Below, piece after piece: positions 1 to 11,689 of a stretch of 64,000 bases of DNA. Position 1 is the stretch's first letter. Each line of letters starts with the position of its first letter. The stretch is from NCBI GenBank assembly GCA_903813345.2, contig CAIIXF020000005.1, positions 21,329,375 to 21,393,374 of the forward strand, in the 5' to 3' direction. The stretch is from Owenia fusiformis. Lineage: Eukaryota > Annelida > Polychaeta > Sabellida > Oweniidae. The position numbers and the translations under genes were made by a program. The notes beneath the pieces are model-generated. The model had not been told where the DNA came from and searched no databases. It saw only the letters and a list, made by a program, of their open reading frames with translations.

Positions 1-479
1 TAATTATTTCTAAAAGAATGTATGTGCAAGCATTGCATTGATCAATTTGCATGTATGTTCAATAATAACAGCAATTAAAATACAACAATGTACATTTCAT
101 TTCATTTATTTATTTTCAAACATCTGGTGAAACATACAGATAAGGCGGATGACACCCTAATGGGCATATTATCCGCACAGAGAAGATGAACATGACAAGC
201 AGTGTTGTGTAAATTATGTATCTCCAGCCTCGCACTCCCCACCCCCATCCACCACCCATCAGCATGGTCTTAACAATATGGAAAGTAAACTGGGTTGCCA
301 GTTACAGTCTCTGAGCAGTGTATTCGAATAAGGTTAAGTGCTTTAAAAATGATAGGCGATGATATATGTTGGCTTTGCCAATTAGATGATGGAATAAAAA
401 CAATGAACAAAAAAAGAAAGAACGATAACAATAGCTACTAGGTAGACAGCATAAGTGAATAGCTAATTGGAGATTGTTA

Positions 480-778
480 TCATTGATTGATCAAAAATGA
501 CTTGATTTTTTTCTTGAAAAGAGGTATAGAGTTGCACTTAGTAACTTCATCAGGTAATATATTCCATAAATCTGGTCCCTGCTTACTGATGGAATATTTG
601 CCAATGTTTGTTCTAAAAGTTGCTGATCTGAGTTTGAATTGTTGTCTAGTCTCATGTCTATGAATAATATTGTTTGGAGTGAAGTAATAACTGAATTGAT
701 TTTTGGATGTTGGGTCAGTGCCTTTGATACATTTGAAAAGATATGTCAGGATACTGACTTTAATAATTTTAAATATAA
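480..778 (-). pseudogene. LINE ORF2 C-terminal fragment
   Basis: Read on the minus strand, this is an open stretch ending at a TGA (480-482). It contains GPDLWNILPDEV followed by a basic FKKKIKSFLINQ tail. The 'LWN.LP...FKKKLK' ending is the usual C-terminus of CR1/L2/Jockey-type ORF2 proteins. The N-terminal side stops exactly at the Helentron-like element ending at 779, so this piece is cut off from the RT domain at 2556-3547. Confidence 0.8.
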
Positions 779-2554
779 CTAGACATGTAAATTGAACAAG
801 TTCAATTTAAGACTCCAGATTTCAAACTTTGTTTAAGCTGAGTCATCCAGAACTTGTAAGCTGAGTCATTCAGAATAAGCTGAGTCAGCTAGAATATAGA
901 CATTTAGACAACTTTTAAGAAGGCTATTTTCGACTCTATTGGCTTAACATGGGGATATCATCATATCGACTTTTCGAGACTTCAAACCGCTATAACTATC
1001 TAACCAGAAGTTAGATTGAAATTTGGTTTAAAGATTCTGATTTCTGAGAAAATTCCACCCTTAATTCATAACTCATACGTTAAATTTGGAGAATTTTTTA
1101 TTTTGACCTACATTTCGGACACCATATCTCAAAAGTGGGTCAAAAAACTTTCTGGCGGCAAAAGGCTAACACTATAAGCACACTCTTTGCTACCTGTATA
1201 CAAATTTTTGAACCAAATCCCTAAAGTGTAATGTCAGAATCGCAAAAATAAGGAAAAACTATGAATTTGACCTAGATCTTGACCAAGGCATTTTTGCGTC
1301 CAAATTTTAAAGCTAGATAGCCTTCGAGGTCCCCTCCTTTTATAACTTTCAGAATATTAAGCTGTACTCAGTCTATATCTGGTATTTTACACTTCAAAAA
1401 ATCCTTTTTCTCATTGACATAACATGGGGCACCAAATTTAGCGATTTTTGAGCTTTCAAAACGCCATAACTTTCGAACCGGAAGTCGGATCGAAATTTGG
1501 TTTGCAGATTCGGATTCCTGACAAAATTCTCCCCCTAATTCATAACTCATACGTTAAATTTGGAATTTTTTTATTTTGACCTACTTTTTGGACACGCCAT
1601 AACTTCCGAACCGGAAGTCAGATTGAAATTTGGTTTGCACATTCGGATTCCTCTGAAAATTCTTCCCTTAATTCATAGCTCATATGTTAAATTTGGAGAA
1701 CTTTTTATTTTGACCTACTTTTCGGACACCATATCTCAAAAGTGGGTCAAAATACTTTCTGACGGCAAAAGGCTAACACTATTAGCACACTCTTTGCTAC
1801 CTGTATACAAAATTTTGAAGTAAATTATTAAAGTGTAGTGTCAGAATCGTAAAAATAAGAAAAAACTACGAATTTGACCTAGATTTTGACCTAGGCATTT
1901 TGGTGTCCAAATTTTGAAGCTATGTAGCTTTTGAGGTCCCCTTCTTTTATAAGCATTCATTATGTTAAGCTGTACTCAGTCTATATCTTGTATTTTACAC
2001 TTCGAAAAAGTCTTTTTTCCCATTGACTTAACATAGGCACCAAATTTAGCGATTTTTGAGCTTTCAAAACGCCATAACTTCCGAACCGGAAATCTGATCC
2101 ACATTTGGTTTGCAGATTTGGATTCCTGAGAAAATTCTTCATCTTTTTCATAGCTCACACATTCGATTTGGAGGATGTTTAGTCGTGACCTACATTTCGG
2201 ACGCCATATCTCCAAATCGGTAAGAGGAATCAAAATTCTGATGTCATATCTTTGATTCGCCTTTTTCTAAGCTACACGATGAGATAAAGATGAAGGCGTT
2301 ACGAATAATATTGACGAAGATATGATGAAGAATGTTGAAAATGTAAGATTTGACCTAGTTCTTGACCTTTGACCTAGATAAAAATTTGACCTAATTTCCC
2401 AGAAAGCCGGATACAGTCCTTAGTTAACCATGTAAGTTGGATTAAGTAAGCTGTTATAGTTAACGAGAAATTTGGTGAGGAGGAAGAAAAAAGAATAATA
2501 ATAATAAAGAAAACAGGCAAAAACAATAGACTCCAGATTTTCAATCTGGAGTCT
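779..2554 (-). mobile_element. Helentron-like element, family A, complete copy (1,776 bp)
   Basis: The minus-strand 5' end starts with AGACTCCAGATT at 2554, which folds with its own complement (2528-2539). The same 12-mer, inverted, lies just inside the 3' end (810-821). It is followed by a perfect hairpin AAATTGAAC-2 nt-GTTCAATTT (789-808) and then CTAG (779-782). The host bases on either side are T and T. This matches the known Helitron2/Helentron layout: asymmetric inverted repeats, 3' hairpin, CTAG, T^T insertion. The core holds two to three copies of a roughly 570 bp unit with repeated 'TGACCTAGGTCAAA' phrases and no ORF, so it is non-autonomous. It sits inside the LINE. Confidence 0.8.
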
Positions 2555-2555
2555 A

Positions 2556-3547
2556 ATAAGAATATTAGCATTTTTGAAGAATGGTGCTGTGTGATCTCTT
2601 AATTTACAATTTGTATCGTATATTCTTATAACATTTCTGCTTTCTCTGAACATTTGTAGATATCGTTAATGTAAATAATAAAAAAGTAATGGGCCCAGTA
2701 TTGTGCCTTGAGGCACTCCACAGGTAAAATTGGCTATATCTGAGGTTGTATCATCAATTTCTACAATTTGAGATCGATCTGAGAGAGAACCATTTGAGAG
2801 CAGTACCTCTTATGCCATAGTGATCTAGAAGAAAGTAGAATAGTATGGTTTAAAGTATCAAATGCTTTTGAAAGGTCACACATAATTCCTAAACAAAGTT
2901 TCTTTTTATCAATAGCAAGTCGTACGGTTTCAACAAATTTTAAAAGTGCCATGAAAGTTGGGTGATTTTTCTTAAATCCGTATTTGTGGGCATAAAATAC
3001 ATTTTGTTTTTCAAGGAAATCAAAAGTTCAAATATATATACATTTCTCAAAGATTTTTGAAAAGACTGATAAGAGAGAGATAGGTCTATAATGGTTAAAT
3101 ACATCTGTTCTGTCTTTTTGTGGATTGGAATTACTTTTGCAAATTTAAGTTTATCTGGAAATACTCCAGATGAAAATGATAGGTTAATAACATGCATAAT
3201 TGGAAAGCCTAGAAATTCACTGCATTCCTTTTAATAGGTTTAAAATTATCTGGCCCAGCTGCTGAGTCAGATAGCTGCGTGATAATTTTAACAATTTCTG
3301 TATGATTGGCTGGAGTAAGAAATATGGAATTATTTACTCTATTCATTTTATTCAAAAAAGTATCAGGTGAATAGTTGGATTGTCCTACATTTTTTGCACA
3401 ATTAAGCCCTACATTTGAAAAAAAGTTGTTGAATCCATTGGCTATATTTTTCTTACCTGTTATTGTTTTATTATTTTCTGTAAATGAGGTAGATAGAGGC
3501 TTGTAATTTTTCTTTTTCTTTGCATAGTTTCGTTCAAAATTTCCCAC
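2556..3547 (-). pseudogene. LINE reverse transcriptase, frameshifted
   Basis: Across three minus-strand frames the RT landmarks appear in the correct order: a linker with NGFNNFFSNVG (about 3415-3450), HYRPISLLSVFSKIFEK (about 3050-3090), YGFKKNHPTFMALL (about 2950-2990), DLSKAFDTLNHTILL (about 2860-2905) and GVPQGTILGPLLF (about 2690-2730). An extra T in the T-run near 2690 shifts the frame right after GPLLF, and the expected YADD box near 2610-2640 is degenerate. At least four frameshifts are needed to read it through, so no enzyme is made. Confidence 0.85.
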
Positions 3548-3634
3548 GTTTTTTTAATATTAGATGATACTTCTGAGAACCTAGATTGATAATATTTTCT
3601 TTCAGCAATTCTCATGATATGTTTCAATCTATTC

Positions 3635-4478
3635 TTATAATTTTTTATAAATTTGATTATTTTCCTGCGTTGAGTTTCTAAGATATTTTAGGTAAAGTTT
3701 ATTTTTTGTCTTACAAGAAGTTATTATGCCAGATGTGAGCCAAGGTTTACCATTGTTTTTAAATTGCTTGACATTTTTGGATTTAATAGGGAAGGCCTGT
3801 TCATATTGGATTGATAATTTGTTATTGAAAATTGAATAAGCTTCATTAGTATCTTGACATTCAGTAACATCACTCCAGTCAATCATTCGTACATTACGTT
3901 TGAAATTACTTATAGAGTTATCATTTATTAATCTGTAGTGTATATCTTTAGTCATAGTTGATTTTACATTTTTTTCTGTAATGGCAAAAATGGTTAGATG
4001 GTCAGAAATTGATTGAACTAGTATTCCTGCTGATTTTATATTTGGGACATTAGTGAAGATGTTGTCAATTAAGGTTGCTGAGTGAGGTGTAACTCTAGTA
4101 GGTTTAAAGATCAAATGAAATAAGCTATATGAAAATAACAAGTTGATAAAATCATTTGACGGATTATGGTGTTCTACCTTAAGCAAGTCAATATTAGTAT
4201 CACCCATTAAATAGATTGATTTGTCCTCAGAACATAAAGAGCGAAGAAATTCTTCAAATTTCTCATTAAAATTGTTGATATTAACGTCAGGTGGTTTGTA
4301 AATACATGACACTAAGATGTTTTTTGAATTGGGGTTGAGTATTTCAATAGTTGTGGAGTTGCAATCATTGTGATTTAATTTTAAGTCTGGTCTAATTTTA
4401 CAGTTTAAACTTTTACGGACAAACAAAGCAGTTCCGCCACCGTTAGTATCTCTGTGGTCAAAAAAAGATTCATATTTA
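3635..4478 (-). pseudogene. LINE endonuclease, C-terminal half
   Basis: This minus-strand frame carries exonuclease/endonuclease/phosphatase motifs. LVSCIYKPPD, LMGDTNIDLL (the GD.N metal/catalytic box) and IDNIFTN are followed by a SISDHLTI segment that matches the terminal SDH motif. It enters directly from the TA at 4477-4478 where the mariner-like element was inserted; the N-terminal half resumes in the same frame beyond 5485. A stop near 3635 in an A-rich run is a frameshift, because the neighbouring frame continues the LINE linker. Catalytic function is lost through the insertion and the frameshift. Confidence 0.85.
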
Positions 4479-5484
4479 CAGGGTGTCCCAAAAAAAGGAA
4501 ACCAGCAATAGATTGCTTATTTCTCAAATATGAATAATGATAGGAAAATTTCACAGCTACCATCTGATAGATTATGATGTCCTCTTTCTTATGATACCAA
4601 AGTTGTCTATTTTCCTTCACGGATGACTGAGTTATAAGGGATTAAGTGACCATGTCAGAAATGAGTTTGTACCACTTTCAGCCAAGTCAATTTCACCATC
4701 ATAACAAAGTGATAAGTAACAACAAACATCAGGATATCACTCTTTTACTCATTTATTCCAATTAAAATTACACATATCATATTTAACACCCCTTTTAAAT
4801 CCCAATGTCCATTCAAAGTTGTTTTAACCCCAGTGTCCTTCAACATGACCCCCATTCCTTTCAATCCAAATGTCTGCCATTGATCTCATCGCACGTACTG
4901 CATCCCTGATGATGTCTCTCTGTCCCCTTAGATCCTCCACTGCTGCGACAATCCTGATGTTTTCATCAGACTGAGCTGTTCTTCTTCCAGAACGTCCCTT
5001 GTTGAGATTGAGACTTGTTCCTTCTCTCTGATACTTCTTCATATTCTTCAAGATTGTCGACTTAGCAGGTACATTTCTATCTGGGAAGCGTTCTCTAAAT
5101 TGATCAGCAACCTGCTGAAGGCTCCCACTTCTGAGCCACTCACTTACTACGAATACTCTTTGATCTTGGGTCAGCTGCATGAACTTGCTATGTTGAATGC
5201 TTGTTCAGAAATGTGTATTTCGAATAGGACATGGTCTTGCATAGCCATTTTAATCCCTCATTGTTCAGCCATTCATGACAGAAAAAGTGGCACAAACCAA
5301 TTTATGACATGGTCACTTAAATCTCTTAGAACTCAGTCATCCGTGAAGAAAAATAAACACCTTTGGTATCATAAGAAAAAGGACATCATAACCTATCAGA
5401 TGGTAGCTTTAAAATTTTCCTATTATTATTCATATTTGAGAAATAAGCAATCTATTGCTGGTTTCCTTTTTTTGGGACACACTG
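4479..5484 (-). mobile_element. Mariner-like transposon, internally deleted (1,006 bp)
   Basis: The ends are CAGGGTGTCCCAAAAAAA (left) and the inverted CAGTGTGTCCCAAAAAAA (right), flanked by TA at 4477-4478 and 5485-5486. The terminal inverted repeats run about 200 bp (4479-4680 and 5285-5484) with scattered mismatches. It holds a shortened transposase gene on the minus strand. A TA target and GGGTGTCCC ends are typical of Tc1/mariner elements with DUF4817-type transposases. Removing the element with one TA leaves the surrounding LINE frame open. Confidence 0.9.
4824..5180 (-). pseudogene. Truncated mariner-type transposase (118 aa)
   Basis: The ATG at 5180 opens a protein whose first 80 residues look like the helix-turn-helix region of DUF4817/Tc1-mariner transposases: a hydrophobic helix with VVSEWLRSGSLQQVADQF, a P..STI recognition helix and an SGRRTAQS linker. 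The last residues, IERNGGHVEGHWG, match the usual C-terminal tail of the same family. The whole catalytic DDE/DDD domain between them is absent, so this is an in-frame internal deletion rather than a simple truncation. The product could at most bind DNA. It lies centrally between the two TIRs. Confidence 0.8.
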
Positions 5485-5965
5485 TATAATGATTAGATAA
5501 TGATTCAATATTACTATTAAGCCAAGTTTCAGAAATACCAATTACCGAAAAGTCTTTCTCAAATTGTGCCATCAAGCCATGTAAGGCTGATTTATTTGCA
5601 TTGAGGCTCCTTGCATTAACATGTAAAACTGTAAGTTCATCATTTGATGAATTTCTAAGGTCATTGTTTACACTAATTAAGTTTTCATGATATTTACATG
5701 AATTCATATTAGTTTCTAATTGGGAGTCTAATTGATTAATATCATCCTTGTCGTTTGCAATGTTATTAAGATCTTTAGCATTGAAGACAAAGTTGTCACA
5801 TTGGTCGTATATAGAAATGTCATCTAACATAGCATTGGCAAAAGGCAATATGCTCCAGAGACCTGGCATATCAGTATTGATATTATCCAGGATCAAAGAT
5901 ATAATTGACCATGCTGGAGGGTGGGGAGTGGGAAGTGGTGAGTGGAGGCGAAAATACTGTATCAC
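5485..5965 (-). pseudogene. LINE endonuclease, N-terminal half
   Basis: On the minus strand this frame contains LTVLHVNARSLNANKSAL, the conserved 'NARSL..K' start of the LINE endonuclease, then FSVIGISETWLNSNIESL with the catalytic ETWL box. It ends at the mariner TA (5485-5486). Upstream residues (LWSILPFANAMLDD...) are low-complexity leader sequence. The true start is not clear; an ATG at 5965 is the most upstream one in frame. Together with 3635-4478 it makes one domain split by the transposon. Confidence 0.8.
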
Positions 5966-6020
5966 ACATCATGCAAGTATGGGAGGGGCATACAATGCAG
6001 ATCAAGATCTCTCTGCATAG

Positions 6021-6299
6021 ATGAACCATAAAACACAAAATATAACTATAATGATACATACATTCACCATACTACTATAATTATAGTGAAAGATATAATA
6101 GAATAATTCAATTCTGACAAGAGTTACCATACAGAGCCTTACCATCAAATAAGCATGTAAAGCTTCATCATTGCACACTACTGTATATCATATCGTAATT
6201 TGGACTTGGTGCCTAGTAACAGAATGATAAGTGTGCTTTGAAAGCAACAAATTTATGTACAACTTTTCAACTTATATCAAGTAAGATAATATCATATCA
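6021..6299. other. Unassigned AT-rich spacer
   Basis: Nothing recognisable between the LINE 5' end and the foldback at 6300. No splice-bounded open frame and no clear repeat. Confidence 0.4.
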
Positions 6300-6480
6300 T
6301 GTCATAAAAATAAATAGAGGATATCCTATGATTTATGAGTGATATGATTTTTATCCACGAATGGATATGATATCTGCACGAGCGAGCGTAGCGAGAGAGT
6401 GCAGATATCAATATCCATGAGTGGATTAAAATCATATCACGAGTAAATCATAGGATGTTCTTTTTATTCCATAGTTAAAG
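6300..6480. repeat. Foldback repeat with GATATC core
   Basis: An imperfect inverted repeat with arms of about 75 nt. Left words CCTATGATTTATGAGTGATA and GATATCTGCAC return inverted at 6400-6470 around a GCGAGCGTAGCGAG centre. The same arrangement (ATATCCATGAGTGGATAT plus a CACGAGTGAGCGCAGT centre) recurs at 36430-36530 and 36575-36670, so this is a dispersed family. Confidence 0.65.
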
Positions 6481-6737
6481 TCATCATCAGAATCGTCGGA
6501 AATTAAGTTATTTAATTCGAATTTCCAAACGATCCAGCGATGTTGACACTTAGCCTCGTTTTGAGTCTGAAGTAGCAAAAATCCATAAACCATCGCATAC
6601 GACGTCGTATGTCATGGCTAAAAAACCGTATGCTATGGTTAAGTGAAAATTTGTCAAAAATATCATATTTTACCACTGATTACAAAAATACCGTTTTTAT
6701 TTTCACATGTTATCCTATGAATATCATGCTAACTATG

Positions 6738-8890
6738 GAATAATGTAGAATATCATGTAAGATAATATCATATCATAGAAAAAAATTAGTTTCACTTGAC
6801 TGTATATCAAGTCCCATTAATGTAGCATATCATATTCGATAATATCATGCCATAGCAATCAGTATCATTTTAAATATATATCAAGTCCCATTAATATAGC
6901 ATATCAAGTAAGATAATATCATATCATGTCATAGAAATCAGTATCACATGACTATATGTCAAGTCCCATTAATGTAGCATATCATATTAGATAATATCAT
7001 ATCATGTCATAGAAATCAGTATATATCAAGTCCCATTAATGTAGCATATTGTATAAGATGATATCATGTCATGTCATAGAAATAATGTACCATATCATGT
7101 AAGATAATATCATATCATGTCATAGAAATCAGTATTACTTGACTTTATATCAAGTCCCATTAATGTAGCATATCATATTAGATAATATCATATCATGTCA
7201 TAGGAATACTGTAGCATGTCATGTGTGATAATATCATATCATAGAAATCAGTATCATTTGACTATATATCAAGTCCCATTAATGAAGCATATCATTTTCG
7301 ATAATACCATATCATGTCATAGCAATCAGTATCATTTGAATATATAAAAAGTCCCATTAATGTAGCATATCAAGTAAGATGATATCATATCATGCCATGT
7401 AATAGAAATAGTGTAGCATATCAACATGTTAGATAATATCATATCATAGAAGTCAGTCTCACTTGACTATGTATCAAGTCCCATTAATGTAACATATCAT
7501 ATTCGATAATATCATATCATGTCATAGCAATCAGTATCATTTGAATATATATCAAGTCCCATTAATGTAACATATCAAGTAAGATAATATCATATCATGT
7601 CATAGAAATCAGTATCACTTGACTATATGTCAAGTCCCATTAATGTAGCATATCATATTAGATAATATCATATCATGTCATAGAAATCAGTATCACATGA
7701 CTATATGTCAAGTCCCATTAATGTAACATATCAAGTAAGATAATATCATATCATGTCATAGAAATCAGTATCACTTGACTATATGTCAAGTCCCATTAAT
7801 GTAGCATATCATATTAGATAATATCATATCAAGTCATAGAAATCAGTATCATTTGACTATATATCAAGTCCCATTAATGTAACATATCATATTAAATAAT
7901 ATCATATCATGTCATAGAAATCAGTAACATTTGACTATGTGTCAAGTCCCATTAATGTAACATATCATATTAAATAATATCATATCATGTCATAGAAATC
8001 AGTAACATTTGACTATATGTCAAGTCCCATTAATGTAGCATATTATATTAGAAAATATTATATCATGTCATATAAATCAGTATCACTTGAATATATATCA
8101 AGTCCCATTAATGTAGCATATCATATTAGATAATATCATGTCATAGAAATCAGTATCACTTGACTATATGTCAAGTCCCATTAATGTAGCATATCATATT
8201 AGATAATATCATATCAAGTCATAGAAATCAGAATCATTTGACTATATATCAAGTCCCATTAATGTAACATATCATATTAAATAATATCATATCATGTCAT
8301 AGAAATCAGTAACATTTGACTATATGTCAAGTCCCATTAATGTAACATATCATATTAAATAATATCATATCATGTCATAGAAATCAGTAACATTTGACTA
8401 TATATCAAGTCCCATTAATGTAGCATATCATATTAGATAATATCATATCATAGCATAGGAATGATGTAGCATATCATGTAAAATAATATCATATCATAGA
8501 AATCAGTATCACTTGACTATATATCAAGTCCCATTAATGTAGCGTATCATATTAGAAAATATCATATTATGTCAAGGAAATTAGTATTATTTCACTATGG
8601 ATCAAGTCCCATTAATGTATCATATCATATTAAATAATATCATATCATGTCAAAGAGATCAGTATTATAACTATATATCAAGTCTCATTATCATATTATA
8701 TTAGATAATATCATATAATATTAGATAATATCATGTCAGGGGAATCAATTGATTAATGTAGAATATCATATCAGCTAATGACATATCATGTCGAAGAAGT
8801 CAGTATGTATCAAGTTTCATCAATGTAGAATATTGTATAAGCTAATATCATATCATGTCGAAGAAATCACTATCATATCACTATATCATA
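6738..8890. repeat. 78-bp satellite array
   Basis: About 2.1 kb of head-to-tail units of roughly 78 bp, marked by AAGTCCCATTAATGTAGC and the degenerate dyad-rich part ATATCATATCATGTCATAG. I count about 22 clear units plus degenerate ones at the right end. Some units carry an extra half-unit (for example near 7090-7120, 7200-7240 and 8450-8490). AATCAGTATCACTTGAC alternates with AATCAGTAACATTTGAC in neighbouring blocks. No ORF and no spacer-like diversity. Confidence 0.9.
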
Positions 8891-8999
8891 TCCCAGTGTA
8901 TCATGTGTCATTTCTCATCCCAAAATTACGGCGTCTAATGTACAGTACTATATTTGAAAAAACTAAATGAGATAACAATAATATATAAAATATGTTCTA

Positions 9000-9689
9000 A
9001 TACTTATGTCCAATGAATGATCGCCTGTCTCTCAATGTTGATAAATATCCTTGATGATCCTTGAGAATGTTCCAGATCACGAAACGTTTCAATAATCGAT
9101 AATTGTTTTCCAATGTTCATAATAATCCAATAATGTCCGTCGTAATCCTATAATGTTCGTATCCAATAATGTTTGATGATAATCCACAAATGTTTAATGA
9201 TAATCCACAAATGTTTATGATAATCCACGAATGTTTATGATAAGCTGTATAGAGTGTGTGCTGTAATATATGTAATCCATGAATCTTTGATTGTCCAGAT
9301 TGTTCTACTTTGATGTTCCGTATGGAGTGTATGTTGTAATATGTCCATATAAACCCTCACCAAAAATTATCTCTAGTAGCTAGTGTTTCACTCGTGATTT
9401 CTCTAGTTCAGTGTCTCTAGTTAATCACTAGAGAATCACTAGTGACATTTCCTAGTTCCTTAGTGATCTCTACTTTCACTAGTGAATAACTATCACTGTA
9501 CTGTAAATCTCTAGTATTTCTCTATTTTTCTTAAATTCAGTACATTTGCCATTAGTTCACTTATTTGCCAAAGGGTGGCAGTATATACAGTTATAATCCA
9601 AAATATGAATTGTAAAATTATAACTTCAGTGTACCATATAACTTATTTCCAAAATTATGTCACAAAAGGTGGGTGTCATTTATAACTCA
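9000..9689. other. Simple-sequence-rich spacer
   Basis: Holds four copies of a roughly 23-bp phrase (AATGTTTATGATAATCCAC, 9150-9245) and a stretch rich in the word CTAGT (9370-9500). No gene seen. Confidence 0.5.
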
Positions 9690-10850
9690 CATGGTGAGCT
9701 TTTGCAATCACTCACTTGTCCGTCTGTCTGTCCGTGCGTCTATCCGTCCGTCCGTCAACAATAGTGGCATAATTTAAAACCTCTGTCGATAGGATTCACG
9801 TTTCAAGTTATTTCTGTACAACATCAATACAGAAAACTCCCCTATGACTCCTGGTTTAAAAGCTCGCCTGTTTTCAAAATGGCCGCCATTTTTGTCTCAC
9901 GAAATTCACTTTTGACCCATTTCCTAGCTTTACAAATAATTTCAGGTGTCCTACATTGTAATAATCCATGTCAATGTAAAGAGTAGATATATGAAATAAT
10001 TTTGTTAAGAAAAATCAGCTAAAAATTATATCCATTTTTTTATTTTCAGCCATTTTAGTTAACATTGATTTGTCCATCTGACTCGCGAAATCCACTTTCT
10101 GTGGCACGTTTTAAAACCTCTGTCGATAGGATTCCTGTTTTAAGTTATTTCTGTTCAACATCAATACAGAAAACGCCCCTATGACTCCTGGTTCAAAAGC
10201 TCGCCTATTTTCAAAATGGCCGCCATTTTTGTCTCGCGAAATTCACTTTTGACCTATTTCCTAGCTTTAAAAATAATTTCAAGTGTCCTACATTGTAAAA
10301 ATCCATGTCAATGTAAAGAGTAGATATATGAAATAATTTTGTTAAGAAAAATCAGCTAAAAATTATATCCATTTTTTTATTTTCAGCCATTTTAGTTAAC
10401 ATTGATTTGTCCATCTGACTCACGAAATCCACTTTTCTGTCAACAACAGTCGCACGTTTTAAAACCTCTGTCGATAGGATTCCTGTTTTAAGTTATTTCT
10501 GTTCAACATCAATACAGAAAACTCCCCTATGACTCCTGGTTCAAAAGCTCGCCTATTTTCAAAATGGCTGCCATTTTTGGCCCACTTCCTAGCTTTACAA
10601 ATAATTTCAGGTGTCCTGCATTGCAAAAAGCCATGTCACTGTAAAGAGTATAAGTTGTATGAAATAATTTTGTTACAAATAATTCAGCCATTTTACTTAA
10701 CATCGATTTGTCCATCTGTCTCTTAGTCAGTCCAAATAGTGGCAAGTGGCTTGAAATAATTTTGTTACAAAAAATCAGCAAAAAATTACATCGTTTTTTT
10801 ATTTTCTTTCATTTTAGCCATCTTTCACTTTTGAGCAACACCATGTGAGC
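9690..10850. repeat. Three tandem copies of a ~340-bp unit
   Basis: The phrase AACCTCTGTCGATAGGATTC starts near 9779, 10114 and 10461, giving periods of about 335 and 347 bp. Each unit carries TCAAAATGGCCGCCATTTT (or a variant), GTCAATGTAAAGAGTA and AATTTTGTTA words. The array opens with a GTCCGTCTGTCCGTCC tract (9717-9758). Similar CCGTCC plus AAAATGGCCGCC modules occur at 40.6-42.2 kb and 53 kb, so it may be a relative of Helitron-like family B, but no terminal structure is visible. Confidence 0.75.
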
Positions 10851-10924
10851 CCAGTACCTACAGTACTAATTTTTTGACTTTGAAAACTTCATTGAAGGTC
10901 AACTCTTAAATCATGAAATATCAG

Positions 10925-11680
10925 AGTACCACCATGGTACTTATTTGGGCACAATAGAACATGCCTGATTAAAAGATGCAAATATGAAAACCATCAAGGC
11001 ACTCAAATGGGCACAATATAACATAAATTAAAAGAAACAAATTTGAGTACCATTCTTGATACATATTTGGGCACAATCTGATTATAAGATGCAAATATGG
11101 GTACCATCCTTGATACAAATTTGGGCACAATAGATCTTGTCTCATTAAAAGATGCAAATATGAGTACCATCATGGTACTCATTTGAGCACAATAAAACTG
11201 TCTTCATTGAAAAGATGCAAATATGAGAACTATCACGGTACTAATTTGGGCACAATAAAGCCTGCCTTATAAGAGATGCAAATATAAATATGATCATAAT
11301 ACTCATTTGGGCATAATAGATTTGCCTGAATGGAAGATGTAATATGAGTACCATCATGGTACTCATTTGGGTGCAATAGAATTTGCCTGATTAAAAGATG
11401 CAAATATGAGTACCATCATGGTACTCATTTGGGCGCAATAGAATTTGTCTGATTAAAAGATGCAAATATGAGTGCCATCATGGTACTCACTTGGGCGCAA
11501 TAGAATTTGTCTGATTAAAAGATGCAAATATGAATACCATCATAATACTCATTTGGGCACAATAGAAATTGCCTGATTAAAAGAAGCAAATATGAGTACT
11601 ATCATAGTAATGATTTGAGCAAAATAGAACTTGCCTGATTAAAAGATGCAAAAATGAGTACCACCATGTTACTCATTTGT
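10925..11680. repeat. 62-bp tandem array with octamer motif
   Basis: About twelve head-to-tail units of roughly 62 bp. Each contains the partial dyad GTACCATCATGGTAC, then TCATTTGGGCACAATAGAA and GATTAAAAGATGCAAATATGA. The word ATGCAAAT, the POU/Oct octamer, is intact in eight units and mutated in the units near 11335, 11582 and 11645. ORFs here are read-through of the repeat. Confidence 0.85.
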
Positions 11681-11689
11681 TTGTTTACC

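Larger units (their letters stand above)
96..6020 (-). mobile_element. Degraded CR1/L2-type LINE, twice interrupted
   Basis: A non-LTR retrotransposon reads on the minus strand from an apurinic-type endonuclease (right) through a reverse transcriptase to a short C-terminal domain (left). The 3' end near 96-115 has short A-rich tandem words (AATAAATAAATGAAATG), as in CR1/L2-like LINEs. A mariner-like element (4479-5484) splits the endonuclease and a Helentron-like element (779-2554) separates the RT from the C-terminus. Several frameshifts show it is dead. About 200 codons expected between the RT active-site region and the C-terminal tail are missing at the second insertion. The clade call rests on motif style only; the 5' boundary near 6020 is approximate. 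Confidence 0.85.

Noticed and set aside
220-265. Similarity of the LINE 3' region to its 5' leader (5890-5945)
   Set aside because: Both contain CACTCCCCACCC-type words near AGCATGGTC, but the match is short, in opposite orientation, and likely low complexity.
6738-8890. CRISPR-like regular repeats
   Set aside because: Units are contiguous tandem repeats with no unique spacers, no cas genes, and a eukaryotic setting; it is a satellite.
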